The notes beneath the pieces are model-generated. The model had not been told where the DNA came from, did no database searches, and saw only the letters and a program-made list of their open reading frames with translations. Below, piece after piece: positions 1 through 8,876 of a DNA stretch of 39,741 nucleotides (its first letter is position 1; each line of letters opens with the position of its first letter). The stretch lies in NCBI RefSeq assembly GCF_002744175.1, contig NZ_NKHF01000066.1, positions 1-39,741 on the forward strand, written 5' to 3'. A program made the translations under genes and the position numbers. This DNA comes from Pseudoalteromonas piscicida (GTDB lineage Bacteria > Pseudomonadota > Gammaproteobacteria > Enterobacterales > Alteromonadaceae).

Positions 1-72
1 TTTTTTGCATTAGTTATTGGAACCTAAATCCAGCGTCTATATCAAGACAACTGCCAATTCCGATACTTCCGC
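1..72 (-). pseudogene. Degenerate tRNA-Leu(UAG)-like sequence, cut by window edge
   Basis: Read on the minus strand, position 72 begins GCGGAAGT, then CGGAATTGG, matching the 5' end and D-loop of bacterial tRNA-Leu. After about 10 extra bases comes AGACGCTGGATTTAGGTTCC, the classic D-stem and anticodon arm of leuW with anticodon UAG at positions 24-26. The anticodon stem keeps four of five pairs. The sequence after the anticodon arm (18 down to 1) is A-rich and does not resemble a variable arm, although the T arm could lie outside the window. It sits 44 bases downstream of tRNA-Met on the same strand, as leuW follows metT in Escherichia coli. I read it as a decayed or interrupted tRNA-Leu, possibly a remnant left by integration. 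Confidence 0.5.
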
Positions 73-116
73 ACATTTTTTTGCTAGCTCGATGAGTTTT
101 GGTAGTAGTTAAAGTA

Positions 117-193
117 TGGTGGCTATGCCCTGATTTGAACAGGGGACCCCATCATTATGAGTGATGTGCTCTAACCAGCTGAGCTACATAGCC
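117..193 (-). tRNA. metT: tRNA-Met(CAU), elongator
   Basis: The minus strand folds into a complete 77-nt tRNA with encoded CCA. The acceptor stem GGCTATG (187-193) pairs with CATAGCC (121-127). The D arm is GCTC...GAGC, the anticodon loop CTCATAA carries CAU at 157-159, and the T arm is CCCTG-TTCAAAT-CAGGG. Sequence identity with the enterobacterial elongator metT type is high (GTAGCTCAG, ACATCACTCATAATGATG). The discriminator is A. It is not an initiator, because it lacks the three G-C pairs under the anticodon loop and has a paired first base pair. It has its own promoter at 231-259. Confidence 0.96.
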
Positions 194-230
194 ATCTCTT
201 TAACTTCTCATCATCGCTGATGCGGGGCGT

Positions 231-259
231 ATTATGCGTATATGCCCCCAAGCCGTCAA
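231..259 (-). promoter_or_regulatory. Sigma-70 promoter of tRNA-Met with GC-rich discriminator
   Basis: On the minus strand the -35 box TTGACG (254-259) and -10 box CATAAT (231-236) each match consensus at five of six bases and are separated by exactly 17 bases. The bases after the -10 are ACGCCCCGC, a GC-rich discriminator typical of stable-RNA promoters under stringent (ppGpp/DksA) control. The predicted start, near 224, is about 30 bases ahead of the mature tRNA-Met 5' end. The rest of the 194-472 gap shows no gene or clear signal. Confidence 0.75.
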
Positions 260-472
260 CACCTTTTTTGCAAAAAATCTGCTAACACAGTTTGTTTGCA
301 GATAAATTAAGCGAAACGGCCTGTTTTTATATCAAATCCTATAGGGCAATTGCAAATTTTTAACAATGTTGATGAGTTTTTAGTCTTGCACACTCTATCA
401 CAGGCTTGAAGAATAAGGCGTTTATTTGGCGAGTTACCCTGAGCTCAAGTTAATTTGTCTGGTTTGGGAAAC

Positions 473-496
473 AAAAAAGGAGCCGAAGCTCCTTTT
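473..496 (-). terminator. Rho-independent terminator of ychF
   Basis: A perfect 9-bp stem (475-483 with 488-496) closes a CGAA tetraloop and is followed on the minus strand by an A/U tract from the run of A at 473-478. It lies 27 bases beyond the ychF stop and closes the rplY-pth-ychF unit. Confidence 0.85.
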
Positions 497-522
497 AGTG
501 GTATATCGTGTCGTTAAAACGA

Positions 523-1614
523 TTATACGTTGAACAAGAAGTTCATCACATCGCCATCTTTTACGATGTACTCTTTACCTTCTTGACGCATTTTACCTGC
601 GTCTTTTGCACCAGACTCACCACGGAACTCGATGTAGTCATCAAAACCGATAGTTTGTGCACGGATAAAGCCACGCTCGAAGTCAGTGTGGATCTTACCT
701 GCCGCTTGTGGTGCTGTTGCACCGACAGGGATAGTCCATGCACGTACTTCTTTAACACCAGCTGTGAAGTAAGTTTGCAGCTTCAATAGTTCATAACCAC
801 CACGGATAACGCGGTTAAGACCAGGCTCGTCAAGGCCTAAGTCGTCCATAAACTCTTTCTTGTCTTCTTCATCAAGCTCAGACAGTTCAGCTTCAATCGC
901 AGCACATACAGGAATGACAACGGCGTCTTCAGCCGCAGCAATTTCACGCACTTTGTCAAGGAATGGGTTATTTTCAAAACCGTCTTCATTAACGTTTGCA
1001 ATATACATGGTTGGCTTGATAGTCAAAAAGTTTAAGTAGCTTATTGCAGCCGCTTCTTCTTTATTAAGCTCTAAAGAACGAAGGGTTAAGCCTTCATCTA
1101 AGTGTGCTTTTACTTTTTCCAGTACTACAAGCTCGAACTTAGCGTCTTTGTCACCACCTTTGGCTTTTTTAGCGTTACGTAATACAGCACGGTCAGCTGT
1201 ATCCATATCCGCAAGGACCAATTCAGTATTGATAACATCAATATCTTCAGCTGGGTCAATTTGACCAGAAACGTGTACGATATTTTCGTTCTCGAAACAG
1301 CGCACAACGTGACCGATAGCGTCGGTTTCACGGATGTTTGCTAAAAACTGGTTACCTAAACCTTCACCTTTAGATGCACCTTTTACCAAACCGGCAATAT
1401 CCACGAATTCCATAGAAGTCGGGATGGTACGCTGAGGGTTGACGATTTCAGCTAGCTGGTCAAGACGAGCATCTGGTACAGGTACTACACCGGTATTCGG
1501 TTCGATAGTACAAAAAGGAAAGTTTGCGGCCTCAATGCCCGCTTTAGTCAACGCATTAAATAAAGTAGATTTACCTACGTTAGGTAAACCAACAATGCCA
1601 CATTTAAAACCCAT
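523..1614 (-). CDS. ychF: Ribosome-associated P-loop ATPase YchF
   Basis: A universally conserved Obg-family P-loop NTPase that binds ribosomes and, unusually for its class, prefers ATP. It has been linked to stress and translation control. At 363 aa it is the usual full length. The Walker A motif GLPNVGKS is at residues 8-15 and the switch region [10 protein letters not shown] near 73-82. The specificity motif reads NVNE, not the GTPase NKxD, which fits ATP use. The C-terminal 85 or so residues form the TGS domain. The start has AGGAA ahead of the ATG. It is the last gene after rplY and pth, and the pth-ychF pair is conserved across gammaproteobacteria. The 95-base gap to pth shows no hairpin, so readthrough from pth is likely. 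Confidence 0.97.
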   Translation of the reverse strand: MGFKCGIVGLPNVGKSTLFNALTKAGIEAANFPFCTIEPNTGVVPVPDARLDQLAEIVNPQRTIPTSMEFVDIAGLVKGASKGEGLGNQFLANIRETDAIGHVVRCFENENIVHVSGQIDPAEDIDVINTELVLADMDTADRAVLRNAKKAKGGDKDAKFELVVLEKVKAHLDEGLTLRSLELNKEEAAAISYLNFLTIKPTMYIANVNEDGFENNPFLDKVREIAAAEDAVVIPVCAAIEAELSELDEEDKKEFMDDLGLDEPGLNRVIRGGYELLKLQTYFTAGVKEVRAWTIPVGATAPQAAGKIHTDFERGFIRAQTIGFDDYIEFRGESGAKDAGKMRQEGKEYIVKDGDVMNFLFNV

Positions 1615-1709
1615 AGTGTTTATTCCTAAATTTCTACCGTATTATCTCAAATTCGCATATACGAACCGAGAAGCTTAGGTATTACTCAATCAATCGCAGC
1701 AGTGAACTG

Positions 1710-2294
1710 TTACGGTTTAAATGAATGTAGTCTATTTTGCGCCTTTAACACACCGTCTTTTGCGAGTATTTCCATACATCTGACCGCTTCATCAACAGCA
1801 GCATCAATTTTTTCTTGATCCGCTTGTGGGGCTTTGCCTAAAACCCAACCAGTTACCTTGTCTCGATGACCGGGGTGACCAATTCCAACGCGTAGTCGCA
1901 TAAACTCTTTGTTGTTTGCCATTTTTGCGATGATGTCTTTTAAGCCATTATGACCACCATGGCCGCCGCCTTTTTTAAGCTTGGCGATGCCAGGTTCGAG
2001 ATCCATTTCATCATGAGCAACGAGAATGTTCTCGACGGGGATTTTATAAAAATTGGCAAGACTGGAAACCGCTTTACCACTTAAATTCATATAAGTAGTA
2101 GGGATCAGCAACTTAAACTCTTGGTTATTGATGAGCACTTTACCTGTAAGGCCGTGGTGCTTAGAGTCTGGTTTTAGGAGGCAGTTGTATCTTCTGGCTA
2201 GTTCTTCGATAAACCAAGCGCCAGCATTATGACGGGTGTTTGCGTATTCGGGGCCTGGATTTGCCAGGCCCACAAGCATTTGAATATTATTCAA
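1710..2294 (-). CDS. pth: Peptidyl-tRNA hydrolase
   Basis: A cytoplasmic esterase that releases peptides from prematurely dropped peptidyl-tRNA, recycling the tRNA; essential in most bacteria. The protein has 194 aa, the family norm. The N-terminal VGLANPG strand is followed by TRHNAG with the catalytic histidine at residue 22. The aspartate of HDEMDL (near 95) and [11 protein letters not shown] further along complete the signature. It lies 19 bases after rplY on the same strand, so the two are very likely cotranscribed, with ychF behind. Confidence 0.97.
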   Translation of the reverse strand: MNNIQMLVGLANPGPEYANTRHNAGAWFIEELARRYNCLLKPDSKHHGLTGKVLINNQEFKLLIPTTYMNLSGKAVSSLANFYKIPVENILVAHDEMDLEPGIAKLKKGGGHGGHNGLKDIIAKMANNKEFMRLRVGIGHPGHRDKVTGWVLGKAPQADQEKIDAAVDEAVRCMEILAKDGVLKAQNRLHSFKP

Positions 2295-2313
2295 GGTGCT
2301 AACACCTGAATAA

Positions 2314-2922
2314 TTACTCAGCTGCGTCTTCAGTAGACTCTTCAGCAGGAGCTGCTTTAGGAGCGTTTACTGAAACAACTGCTTGGTCGTGATCTGCACC
2401 TTTAGCAAGCTCAACTGAAACAACGCCAGCTGGAAGTTTGATATCAGATAGGTGTAGAGTTTCGCCAACAGCTAGTGTTGCTACGTCAACTTCGATGAAC
2501 TCAGGAAGTCTTGCAGGAAGACAAGTGATTTCAATTTCAGTTAGTTGGTGAACGATAGTGTTGCCACCTTTAGTTGCTTTCTCTTCGTTGATGAAGTGAA
2601 CAGGAACCTTAGTGTGTAGCTTTTGGCTAGCATCAACGCGTTGGAAGTCTAAGTGAGTAAGCTTAGGCTTGTACGGGTGACGTTGGATATCTTTAAGAAT
2701 TGCTTCAACAGACTCACCGCCAATGTTTAGCGTTAGGATGTGAGTGTAGAAACCTTCGTCTTCTTGCGCTTTCAATACTTTGTTGTGGTCCAAAGTTAGT
2801 GAAACAGCTTCTTTACCTGCACCGTAAAGGATTGCAGGAACTTTATCAGCGCGACGTAGGCGGCGGCTCGCACCAGTACCTAGGTCAGAACGTACTTCAG
2901 CGTCTAGTTTGTAGTCAGACAT
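2314..2922 (-). CDS. rplY: 50S ribosomal protein L25, long (Ctc/TL5) form
   Basis: This protein binds the E loop of 5S rRNA in the large subunit. It is about 202 aa, the long form with the N-terminal L25 domain ([26 protein letters not shown]) plus a C-terminal beta domain, unlike the 94-aa Escherichia coli L25. The C-terminus is alanine/glutamate rich. I start it at the ATG at 2922 (MSDYKLD), with TTGGAGA as Shine-Dalgarno seven bases ahead. A TTG 12 bases further upstream lies within that ribosome-binding site and is unlikely to be the start. A TATATT box with GGCGCGCC behind it near 2990-3005 could be its promoter. Confidence 0.95.
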   Translation of the reverse strand: MSDYKLDAEVRSDLGTGASRRLRRADKVPAILYGAGKEAVSLTLDHNKVLKAQEDEGFYTHILTLNIGGESVEAILKDIQRHPYKPKLTHLDFQRVDASQKLHTKVPVHFINEEKATKGGNTIVHQLTEIEITCLPARLPEFIEVDVATLAVGETLHLSDIKLPAGVVSVELAKGADHDQAVVSVNAPKAAPAEESTEDAAE

Positions 2923-3037
2923 GGATGTCTCCAAAATAATTAAGTTAATGTGTCAGAAAGCTCGCGACCAAGCTCCCTGCCTAAAAAAGGCGCGCCAATA
3001 TAACACTAACGCCCCTACAAAGAAACCTATAAAACAA

Positions 3038-3060
3038 AAAAAGCACCAGAGGTGCTTTTT
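3038..3060 (-). terminator. Rho-independent terminator after prs
   Basis: A perfect 10-bp stem (3038-3047 with 3051-3060) with an AGA loop is flanked by a run of A on its left, which becomes U on the minus strand. It sits 22 bases past the prs stop and separates lolB-ispE-prs from rplY-pth-ychF. The symmetric A/T flanks could let it work in both directions. Confidence 0.85.
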
Positions 3061-3082
3061 GGCTAATCGTCAAATTGACTGA

Positions 3083-4030
3083 TTAGTGTTGAAACATCGC
3101 AGAAATTGACTCTTCATTGCTAATACGACGGATGGTTTCAGCCATCATATCTGCTAGCGTCAATACTTTAATGTTATCAAGCGCTTTCAACTCGTCAGAA
3201 AGCGGAATTGAATCCGTTACAATCACTTCATCAATGACAGAGTTACGTAAATTTTCTGCAGCATTGCCCGAAAGTACAGGGTGCGTTGCATAAGCAAATA
3301 CGCGTTTTGCGCCATGCTCTTTTAATGCAGCCGCTGCCTTACATAATGTACCACCAGTGTCGATCATATCATCAACGATGATACAGTCACGGCCTGCAAC
3401 ATCACCAATAATGTGCATCACTTGAGACACGTTTGCTTGTGGACGACGCTTATCAATGATAGCAAGATCTTTATCATCTAATAGTTTTGCGATCGCACGA
3501 GCGCGAACAACACCGCCAATATCTGGAGATACAACTACTACATCTTCAAATTGACGCTCTTTCATGTCTTCGATTAGCACTGGGCTACCGAACACATTGT
3601 CTACAGGCACGTCAAAGAAGCCTTGGATTTGTTCTGCGTGTAGGTCAACGGTAAGAACACGGTCAACACCAACGCTTGAAAGGAAGTCTGCAACAACTTT
3701 AGCAGTAATTGGAACACGAGCAGAACGCACACGGCGGTCTTGACGTGCATAACCGAAATAAGGAATAACGGCTGTGATACGACCAGCAGATGCACGACGT
3801 AGCGCATCAACCATGACGATTAACTCCATTAAATTATCATTTGTAGGAGCACATGTAGATTGGATGATGAATACATCTGAACCACGAACGTTTTCGTTGA
3901 TTTGAACGCTAATTTCACCGTCGCTAAAACGGCCAACAACGGCATCACCTAACTCAATAAACAAACGTTTTGCAACTTTTTGAGCTAGCTCAGGTGTTGC
4001 GTTACCAGCGAAGAGCTTCATGTCGGGCAC
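3083..4030 (-). CDS. prs: Ribose-phosphate pyrophosphokinase (PRPP synthase), GTG start
   Basis: Makes 5-phosphoribosyl-1-pyrophosphate from ribose 5-phosphate and ATP, feeding purine, pyrimidine, histidine, tryptophan and NAD synthesis. The sequence is close to Escherichia coli Prs along its whole length: FSDGE, the flexible-loop [16 protein letters not shown], the [12 protein letters not shown] signature and the PRPP loop [11 protein letters not shown] start it at the GTG at 4028-4030, giving [10 protein letters not shown] and 315 aa, exactly the family length. GAGGAA (4038-4043) is spaced seven bases from it, while the internal ATG (4021) would be 16 bases from that site. It follows ispE by 92 bases, as in many gammaproteobacteria. 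Confidence 0.97.
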   Translation of the reverse strand: MPDMKLFAGNATPELAQKVAKRLFIELGDAVVGRFSDGEISVQINENVRGSDVFIIQSTCAPTNDNLMELIVMVDALRRASAGRITAVIPYFGYARQDRRVRSARVPITAKVVADFLSSVGVDRVLTVDLHAEQIQGFFDVPVDNVFGSPVLIEDMKERQFEDVVVVSPDIGGVVRARAIAKLLDDKDLAIIDKRRPQANVSQVMHIIGDVAGRDCIIVDDMIDTGGTLCKAAAALKEHGAKRVFAYATHPVLSGNAAENLRNSVIDEVIVTDSIPLSDELKALDNIKVLTLADMMAETIRRISNEESISAMFQH

Positions 4031-4122
4031 GGTAGGGTTCCTCAGGCACTGAATTTTTTGGACTAACATGCAATGACCATGAAATAAAAAAGTCAAAACA
4101 AGCTAACTTAAACGATTTACTT

Positions 4123-4971
4123 CTAGTTTTGCCAAGCGCGCAATTGTCTATGACAAATTGACTCACTTGTATTTTGGGCAATAAAGCCCTGCCAAGATGA
4201 AGGTAGAGACTCGAGCACACGCAGCGCTGCCTCACGATTTTCGAATTCCGCGAAACAACAAGCTCCAGTACCAGTCATTTTGGTTGGTGCATATTTTAGC
4301 AACCACGAGAGGGTCTTTTCAACCTCGGGGTAAAGCTTTTTGACAAGAGTTTGACAGTCGTTACCTGTTTCAGAGAGTTTCCAGCCATTTTCAAGCTTAG
4401 GTGTATTGCGTGGTAAGTCGGGGTGAGTAAAGACTAACGCAGTACTTACATGTACAGGTGGTGCGACAACCAAATACCACTTTTGCGCAATATCCATTGG
4501 CTCCAACTGCTCTCCTACACCGTGTGCGACAGCCGTTTTACCTTCGACGAATACAGGCACATCCGCGCCCAACTGCAATCCAATTTTTGCAAGTTCTTCA
4601 ATAGTCAGCTGGCATCGCCATAATATATTTAATGCCAAGAGGGTTGTAGCTGCATCAGACGAGCCTCCACCAACCCCCCCCCCCATTGGCAAATTTTTAG
4701 TCAGGTGAATTTCAACGCCCACATTTATTTTTTTATAAGACGCAAGTAGTTTAGCAGCCTTATAAATGAGGTTGTCTTCAAGGGGAATACCTGAAGTGTC
4801 GCCTGTTACTGTGATTTGGTCACTATTTTCAATAAGAGAAAAAGTAAGTTCATCACCAAAATCTAAAAATGTGAACAGGGTTTCGAGTTCGTGATAGCCG
4901 TCAGCTCGACGGCCATTGATGTGCAAAAATAGGTTTAACTTTGCCGGAGCGCTTAGCGTCAATGTCTTCAT
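4123..4971 (-). CDS. ispE: 4-diphosphocytidyl-2-C-methyl-D-erythritol kinase
   Basis: GHMP-family kinase of the MEP isoprenoid pathway, phosphorylating the 2-hydroxyl of CDP-methylerythritol. The 282 aa are full length. The substrate loop PAKLNLFLHI.GRRADGYHELET is at residues 9-31, and the ATP-binding loop PMGGGVGGGSSDAA at 95-108. The C-terminal motif is MTGTGACCFAEF. Its start overlaps the lolB stop as ATGA, so translation is probably coupled. The codons for the glycine run before V100 form an uninterrupted tract of 11 G (4674-4684), a likely slippage hot spot in an essential gene. Confidence 0.97.
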   Translation of the reverse strand: MKTLTLSAPAKLNLFLHINGRRADGYHELETLFTFLDFGDELTFSLIENSDQITVTGDTSGIPLEDNLIYKAAKLLASYKKINVGVEIHLTKNLPMGGGVGGGSSDAATTLLALNILWRCQLTIEELAKIGLQLGADVPVFVEGKTAVAHGVGEQLEPMDIAQKWYLVVAPPVHVSTALVFTHPDLPRNTPKLENGWKLSETGNDCQTLVKKLYPEVEKTLSWLLKYAPTKMTGTGACCFAEFENREAALRVLESLPSSWQGFIAQNTSESICHRQLRAWQN

Positions 4972-5573
4972 TTAAACTGCCATGAAGTAATTAATACTTT
5001 GACCTCAATATTGGTCGATGAGAGTTTCATACGGCTGGGCAGCCACATGCCGTCCTGCATTTTATATTGTTGATAAGTAATTTGCCACACTCGGCCCGAC
5101 GGGCTTTGCCATTGAGTGCTGCTTACCCTACCTAGGTCATCAAGTTTACTGGCAGGAGCATCAACCAGCCCAGTTAACCATTGTGGTGCTTGATTAACAG
5201 GGAGCGATAGACCGCTTAGGCGCTTTACTAGATCGCTGCTGTCCATACCTTTGTGGACGTTATCTTCAAAAGTAAGCTGTGAATGTGTATCGAGCTCTTC
5301 TAGCTCAAAAATACGCGTACCAACAAAGCTAGTTAAAATTAGATTTTGCTTATCTTCTTGCAAATACCAATTAAAGTTTGCTGACTGGCGATTATCTGGC
5401 GCAATAAAGGCAAGTTTGCCTCTTGCTTGCCAATTTTTTTGTTGTTTTAGCTTAGATTGCCAGTTTTGTGCTACGTTTTGCTTGGGTAATTGCTGCGCAC
5501 AACCGGTTAAAATTAATAAAAACATGAGTAAAATCAAATGAAGTTGTCTCAAAGGCTTTTCCTTACTTTCCAT
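4968..5573 (-). CDS. lolB: Outer-membrane lipoprotein receptor LolB
   Basis: Accepts lipoproteins from periplasmic LolA and inserts them into the inner leaflet of the outer membrane. From the ATG at 5573 the protein has 201 aa. It starts MESKEKPLRQ, a short hydrophobic helix follows, and LTGC gives a lipobox with the lipidated cysteine at residue 25. The mature part shows the NWQARGKLAF strand and a LolA/LolB-like beta sheet. Upstream ATGs extend the frame to 5633, but that would put 20 non-signal residues ahead of the lipoprotein signal and nearly touch hemA, so I reject the longer form. No good Shine-Dalgarno is visible. The divergent lolB/hemA pair with ispE downstream is a conserved order. 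Confidence 0.93.
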   Translation of the reverse strand: MESKEKPLRQLHLILLMFLLILTGCAQQLPKQNVAQNWQSKLKQQKNWQARGKLAFIAPDNRQSANFNWYLQEDKQNLILTSFVGTRIFELEELDTHSQLTFEDNVHKGMDSSDLVKRLSGLSLPVNQAPQWLTGLVDAPASKLDDLGRVSSTQWQSPSGRVWQITYQQYKMQDGMWLPSRMKLSSTNIEVKVLITSWQFK

Positions 5574-5635
5574 ATTCGATTGATTTTTGGTAAAATTGCC
5601 GGCTTTAAAGCAGGGCTCGAGCAACACTGGCATCT

Positions 5636-6892
5636 ATGACCATCATCGCACTTGGCATCAATCATAAAACCGCGTCTGTAGAATTACGTGAAAAAGTTGC
5701 GTTTTCTCCAGAACAGCTTACAGAAGCATTGCACCAACTCCAACATTCTTCGCAGTTTAAAGAATCTGTGATTGTGTCGACCTGCAATCGAACCGAAATC
5801 TATTGTAGCCTTGAGTCTGCTGATCCCCAAGCATTACTCGGTTGGCTGTCTGAGTTTCATAACATAGAACAACAAGACTTAACCGAAAATGTCTATGTAC
5901 ATATGAATCAAGATGCGGTTAATCACTTGATGCGGGTGGCCTGTGGACTGGATTCTTTGGTATTGGGTGAGCCACAAATTCTCGGTCAAATAAAACAGGC
6001 GTTCAGTACGGCAAAGCAGCATCAAGCCATTCAGCCTACCTTTGAGCGATTGTTTCAGAAGACTTTCTCTGTAGCAAAACAGGTGCGAACAGAAACCGAC
6101 ATTGGCGCCAGCGCTGTCTCTGTTGCTTATGCCGCTGTAAATTTGGCAAAGCACATTTATGGTCAGCTCGACAAAACCCAAGTGTTACTTATCGGTGCGG
6201 GTGAGACAATTGAGCTCGTTGCGAAACATTTATCGCAGCACAACCCTAAATCAATTACCGTTGCCAACCGCACCATAGAGCGCGCGCAAAACTTAGCAAA
6301 AGAAGTCGGTGGCAGTGTTATTTCTTTGGCACAATTACCAGACGCATTGCCAGATGCCGATATTGTGATTAGTTCTACGGCAAGTACATTGCCAATTATT
6401 GGCAAAGGGGTGGTTGAGCAAGCACTCAAAAAGCGCCGTCATAAACCTATGCTATTTATTGATATCGCAGTGCCGCGAGATATAGAGAGTCAAGTGGCAG
6501 AGCTAGATGCCGCCTACCTTTACTCGGTTGATGATCTACAAGCAATAGTCAACGAAAACTTGGCTAGCCGAGAGCAGGCCGCCGTCGAGGCGCAACAAAT
6601 TATTGATGCGCGAACGCAAGAGTTTTCTGAGTGGCAGCGTTCTTTACATTCCGTCGATGTCATTAGGCAGTATCGTCAAAGCGCACAAGAAATAAAAAAT
6701 GAGCTCGTCGAGAAAGCCTTAAATCAGCTACAATCGGGCAAAGACGCAGATAAAATAATTATTGAATTAGCAAATAAGCTGAGTAACCGGCTAACCCATG
6801 CACCTACACGCGCCATCCAAGAGGCCGCGCGCGAGGGCAATATCGACAAGTTAGCGCAACTCAAGCAAACATTAGGAATTGAGCAGGAATAA
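5636..6892 (+). CDS. hemA: Glutamyl-tRNA reductase
   Basis: First committed step of C5 tetrapyrrole synthesis: NADPH-dependent reduction of glutamyl-tRNA(Glu) to glutamate-1-semialdehyde. The 418 aa are standard. The N-terminal catalytic domain carries LGINHKTA and the nucleophile Cys50 in VSTCNRTEIY. The NADPH-binding Rossmann region has LLIGAGETIELVAKHL, and a C-terminal helical dimerisation domain ends the protein. The N-terminal segment could also carry haem-regulated turnover as in enterics. It diverges from lolB, and prfA begins six bases after its stop, giving the classic hemA-prfA-prmC operon. Confidence 0.97.
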   Translation: MTIIALGINHKTASVELREKVAFSPEQLTEALHQLQHSSQFKESVIVSTCNRTEIYCSLESADPQALLGWLSEFHNIEQQDLTENVYVHMNQDAVNHLMRVACGLDSLVLGEPQILGQIKQAFSTAKQHQAIQPTFERLFQKTFSVAKQVRTETDIGASAVSVAYAAVNLAKHIYGQLDKTQVLLIGAGETIELVAKHLSQHNPKSITVANRTIERAQNLAKEVGGSVISLAQLPDALPDADIVISSTASTLPIIGKGVVEQALKKRRHKPMLFIDIAVPRDIESQVAELDAAYLYSVDDLQAIVNENLASREQAAVEAQQIIDARTQEFSEWQRSLHSVDVIRQYRQSAQEIKNELVEKALNQLQSGKDADKIIIELANKLSNRLTHAPTRAIQEAAREGNIDKLAQLKQTLGIEQE

Positions 6893-6898
6893 CAGTTA

Positions 6899-7987
6899 AT
6901 GAAAGAGTCTGTATATCGTAAGTTAGAAACCTTAGTAGAGCGCTATGAAGAAGTGCAAGCCATGCTAAGCTCACCTGAGGTAATTAGCGATCAGAACCGC
7001 TTTCGCGCCTTATCAAAAGAGTTTTCTGAATTAGAAGACGTAGTTAAAGCGTTTACAGCCTATCAGCAGGCCCAAGAAGACGTCGCAACTGCGGAAGAAA
7101 TGCTAAAAGACTCAGATCCAGATATGCGAGAAATGGCGCAGGAAGAGTACAAAGAAGCCAAAGCTGCCATCGCTGCACTTGAAGATGACCTTCAAGTATT
7201 GATGCTGCCTAAAGATCCAAAAGATGACAATAACGTGTTCTTAGAGGTACGTGCCGGAACCGGTGGTGATGAAGCTGCGATTTTCGCGGGTGACTTATTC
7301 CGTATGTATAGCCGCTATGCAGAAACCCAAAAATGGCGAGTGGAAGTGGTGAGCGCCAACGAAGGTGAACACGGCGGATATAAAGAAGTAATCGCTAATA
7401 TCAGTGGCGATGGCGTATATGGTAAGCTGAAGTTTGAGTCAGGAGCACACCGAGTACAGCGTGTTCCTGAGACAGAGTCTCAAGGTCGTGTTCATACCTC
7501 AGCGTGTACAGTGGCCGTGATGGCTGAAATCCCTGAAGCCGAAGCCATTGAAATCAATCCGTCGGAGCTGAAAATTGATACCTTCCGTGCATCGGGGGCC
7601 GGTGGTCAGCACGTCAACAAAACCGATTCTGCAATCCGTATTACTCACTTGCCTACCGGTGTGGTAGTAGAGTGTCAGGACGAACGTTCACAGCATAAGA
7701 ATAAAGCCAAGGCATTATCTGTACTAGGCGCGCGTTTACAACAAGCAGAAGACGAAAAGCGTGCAGCAGCAGAAGCATCTGAGCGCCGTAACTTAGTCGG
7801 TAGCGGCGATCGTTCTGAGCGTATCCGTACCTACAACTTTCCTCAGGGGCGTATTACCGATCACCGTATCAATTTAACGCTATATCGTTTAAATGAAGTA
7901 ATGTCGGGCGAACTCGGTGCGGTTATCGATCCGCTGGTAATTGAATATCAAGCAGATCTACTAGCTGCGATGAGTGAAGGCGATTAA
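6899..7987 (+). CDS. prfA: Peptide chain release factor 1
   Basis: Recognises UAA and UAG stop codons and triggers peptide release. The 362 aa are full length. The GGQ motif that reaches the peptidyl-transferase centre is at residues 235-237, in [13 protein letters not shown]. The stop-codon tripeptide is PET at 190-192, where Escherichia coli has PAT; this is a normal PxT variant. The stop overlaps the prmC start as TAATG, coupling synthesis of the factor to that of the enzyme that methylates its GGQ glutamine. Confidence 0.98.
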   Translation: MKESVYRKLETLVERYEEVQAMLSSPEVISDQNRFRALSKEFSELEDVVKAFTAYQQAQEDVATAEEMLKDSDPDMREMAQEEYKEAKAAIAALEDDLQVLMLPKDPKDDNNVFLEVRAGTGGDEAAIFAGDLFRMYSRYAETQKWRVEVVSANEGEHGGYKEVIANISGDGVYGKLKFESGAHRVQRVPETESQGRVHTSACTVAVMAEIPEAEAIEINPSELKIDTFRASGAGGQHVNKTDSAIRITHLPTGVVVECQDERSQHKNKAKALSVLGARLQQAEDEKRAAAEASERRNLVGSGDRSERIRTYNFPQGRITDHRINLTLYRLNEVMSGELGAVIDPLVIEYQADLLAAMSEGD

Positions 7988-8829
7988 TGTCCACGCTCAC
8001 CATTGCCCAAGCTATTGCTTGGGCAACCTCCCAACTTAAGCCGTATTCAGAATCGGCAAAACTAGACAGTGAAGTACTGCTGCTTCATGTGATTGAAAAA
8101 AATCGCACCTATCTGTTTACTTGGCCCGAAGCTGAACTGACTAAAACGCAACAAATGTTATTCAATGAACATGTCGCACGTCGAGTAAAAGGCGAGCCTG
8201 TTGCACATATCACCGGTCAGAGAGAATTTTGGAGTTTGCCGCTTAAAGTTAACAACAGCACGCTGATCCCAAGACCTGATACTGAAACGTTAGTTGAACA
8301 TGTACTCACTCTTGCCATGCCAAATGACGCAAAAGTGCTAGACTTAGGCACAGGCACTGGTGCAATTGCTTTGGCACTGGCAAGTGAATTCCCCACTTGG
8401 CAAATCACAGCAGTAGACGCTTCTGCTGAGGCTGTCGTCTTAGCTCAGGCAAACCAAGCCCAACTAGGGTTTGATAATGTAACGATTTTGCAAAGCGATT
8501 GGTTCAGTGCCTTAGCAAAGCAGCGGTTTGATTTAATCGTAAGTAATCCGCCTTATATTGACGAGCAAGACCATCATTTATCACAAGGCGATGTAAGATT
8601 TGAGCCGCTTAGTGCACTGGTTGCTGATGACCACGGCTATGCTGATATTTTTCATATTATCACCATGGCTAAACAGCATTTAAATCAGGGGGGTTATTTA
8701 CTGCTTGAACATGGCTATGAACAAGCGGAGAAGATCCAACAGTTTTTTGCAGAAATGGCGTATATTAATATACTTACAATAAAAGATATGGCAGGGTGTG
8801 ATAGAGTGACTTTGGCAATGCTGCCCTAA
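7987..8829 (+). CDS. prmC: Release factor glutamine methyltransferase
   Basis: SAM-dependent N5-methylation of the GGQ glutamine in RF1 and RF2, raising release efficiency. The 280 aa include an N-terminal helical domain, the ITGQREFW substrate segment near 75-82, the SAM loop DLGTGTGAIAL (119-129) and the catalytic NPPY at 187-190. It overlaps prfA by one base. Confidence 0.97.
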   Translation: MSTLTIAQAIAWATSQLKPYSESAKLDSEVLLLHVIEKNRTYLFTWPEAELTKTQQMLFNEHVARRVKGEPVAHITGQREFWSLPLKVNNSTLIPRPDTETLVEHVLTLAMPNDAKVLDLGTGTGAIALALASEFPTWQITAVDASAEAVVLAQANQAQLGFDNVTILQSDWFSALAKQRFDLIVSNPPYIDEQDHHLSQGDVRFEPLSALVADDHGYADIFHIITMAKQHLNQGGYLLLEHGYEQAEKIQQFFAEMAYINILTIKDMAGCDRVTLAMLP

Positions 8830-8876
8830 AGCCATGAACCCACACAAGAGTTAGGCGCTTCAATAGGATCCGCAAT

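Noticed and set aside
190..192. PET instead of PAT in RF1 (residue positions in the prfA product, gene at 6899-7987)
   Set aside because: PxT variation is normal in bacterial RF1 and does not imply altered stop-codon reading.
508..789. Open frame on the plus strand opposite ychF
   Set aside because: It is antisense to a well-conserved gene, has no ribosome-binding site and its translation is cysteine-rich noise.
2940..3000. Repeated AAGCTC in the rplY leader as a possible 5S rRNA mimic
   Set aside because: The repeats are direct, not inverted, and no E-loop-like fold could be drawn.
4002..4235. Open frame between prs and ispE on the minus strand
   Set aside because: It overlaps the 3' end of ispE and the start of prs, and its translation resembles no protein I know.
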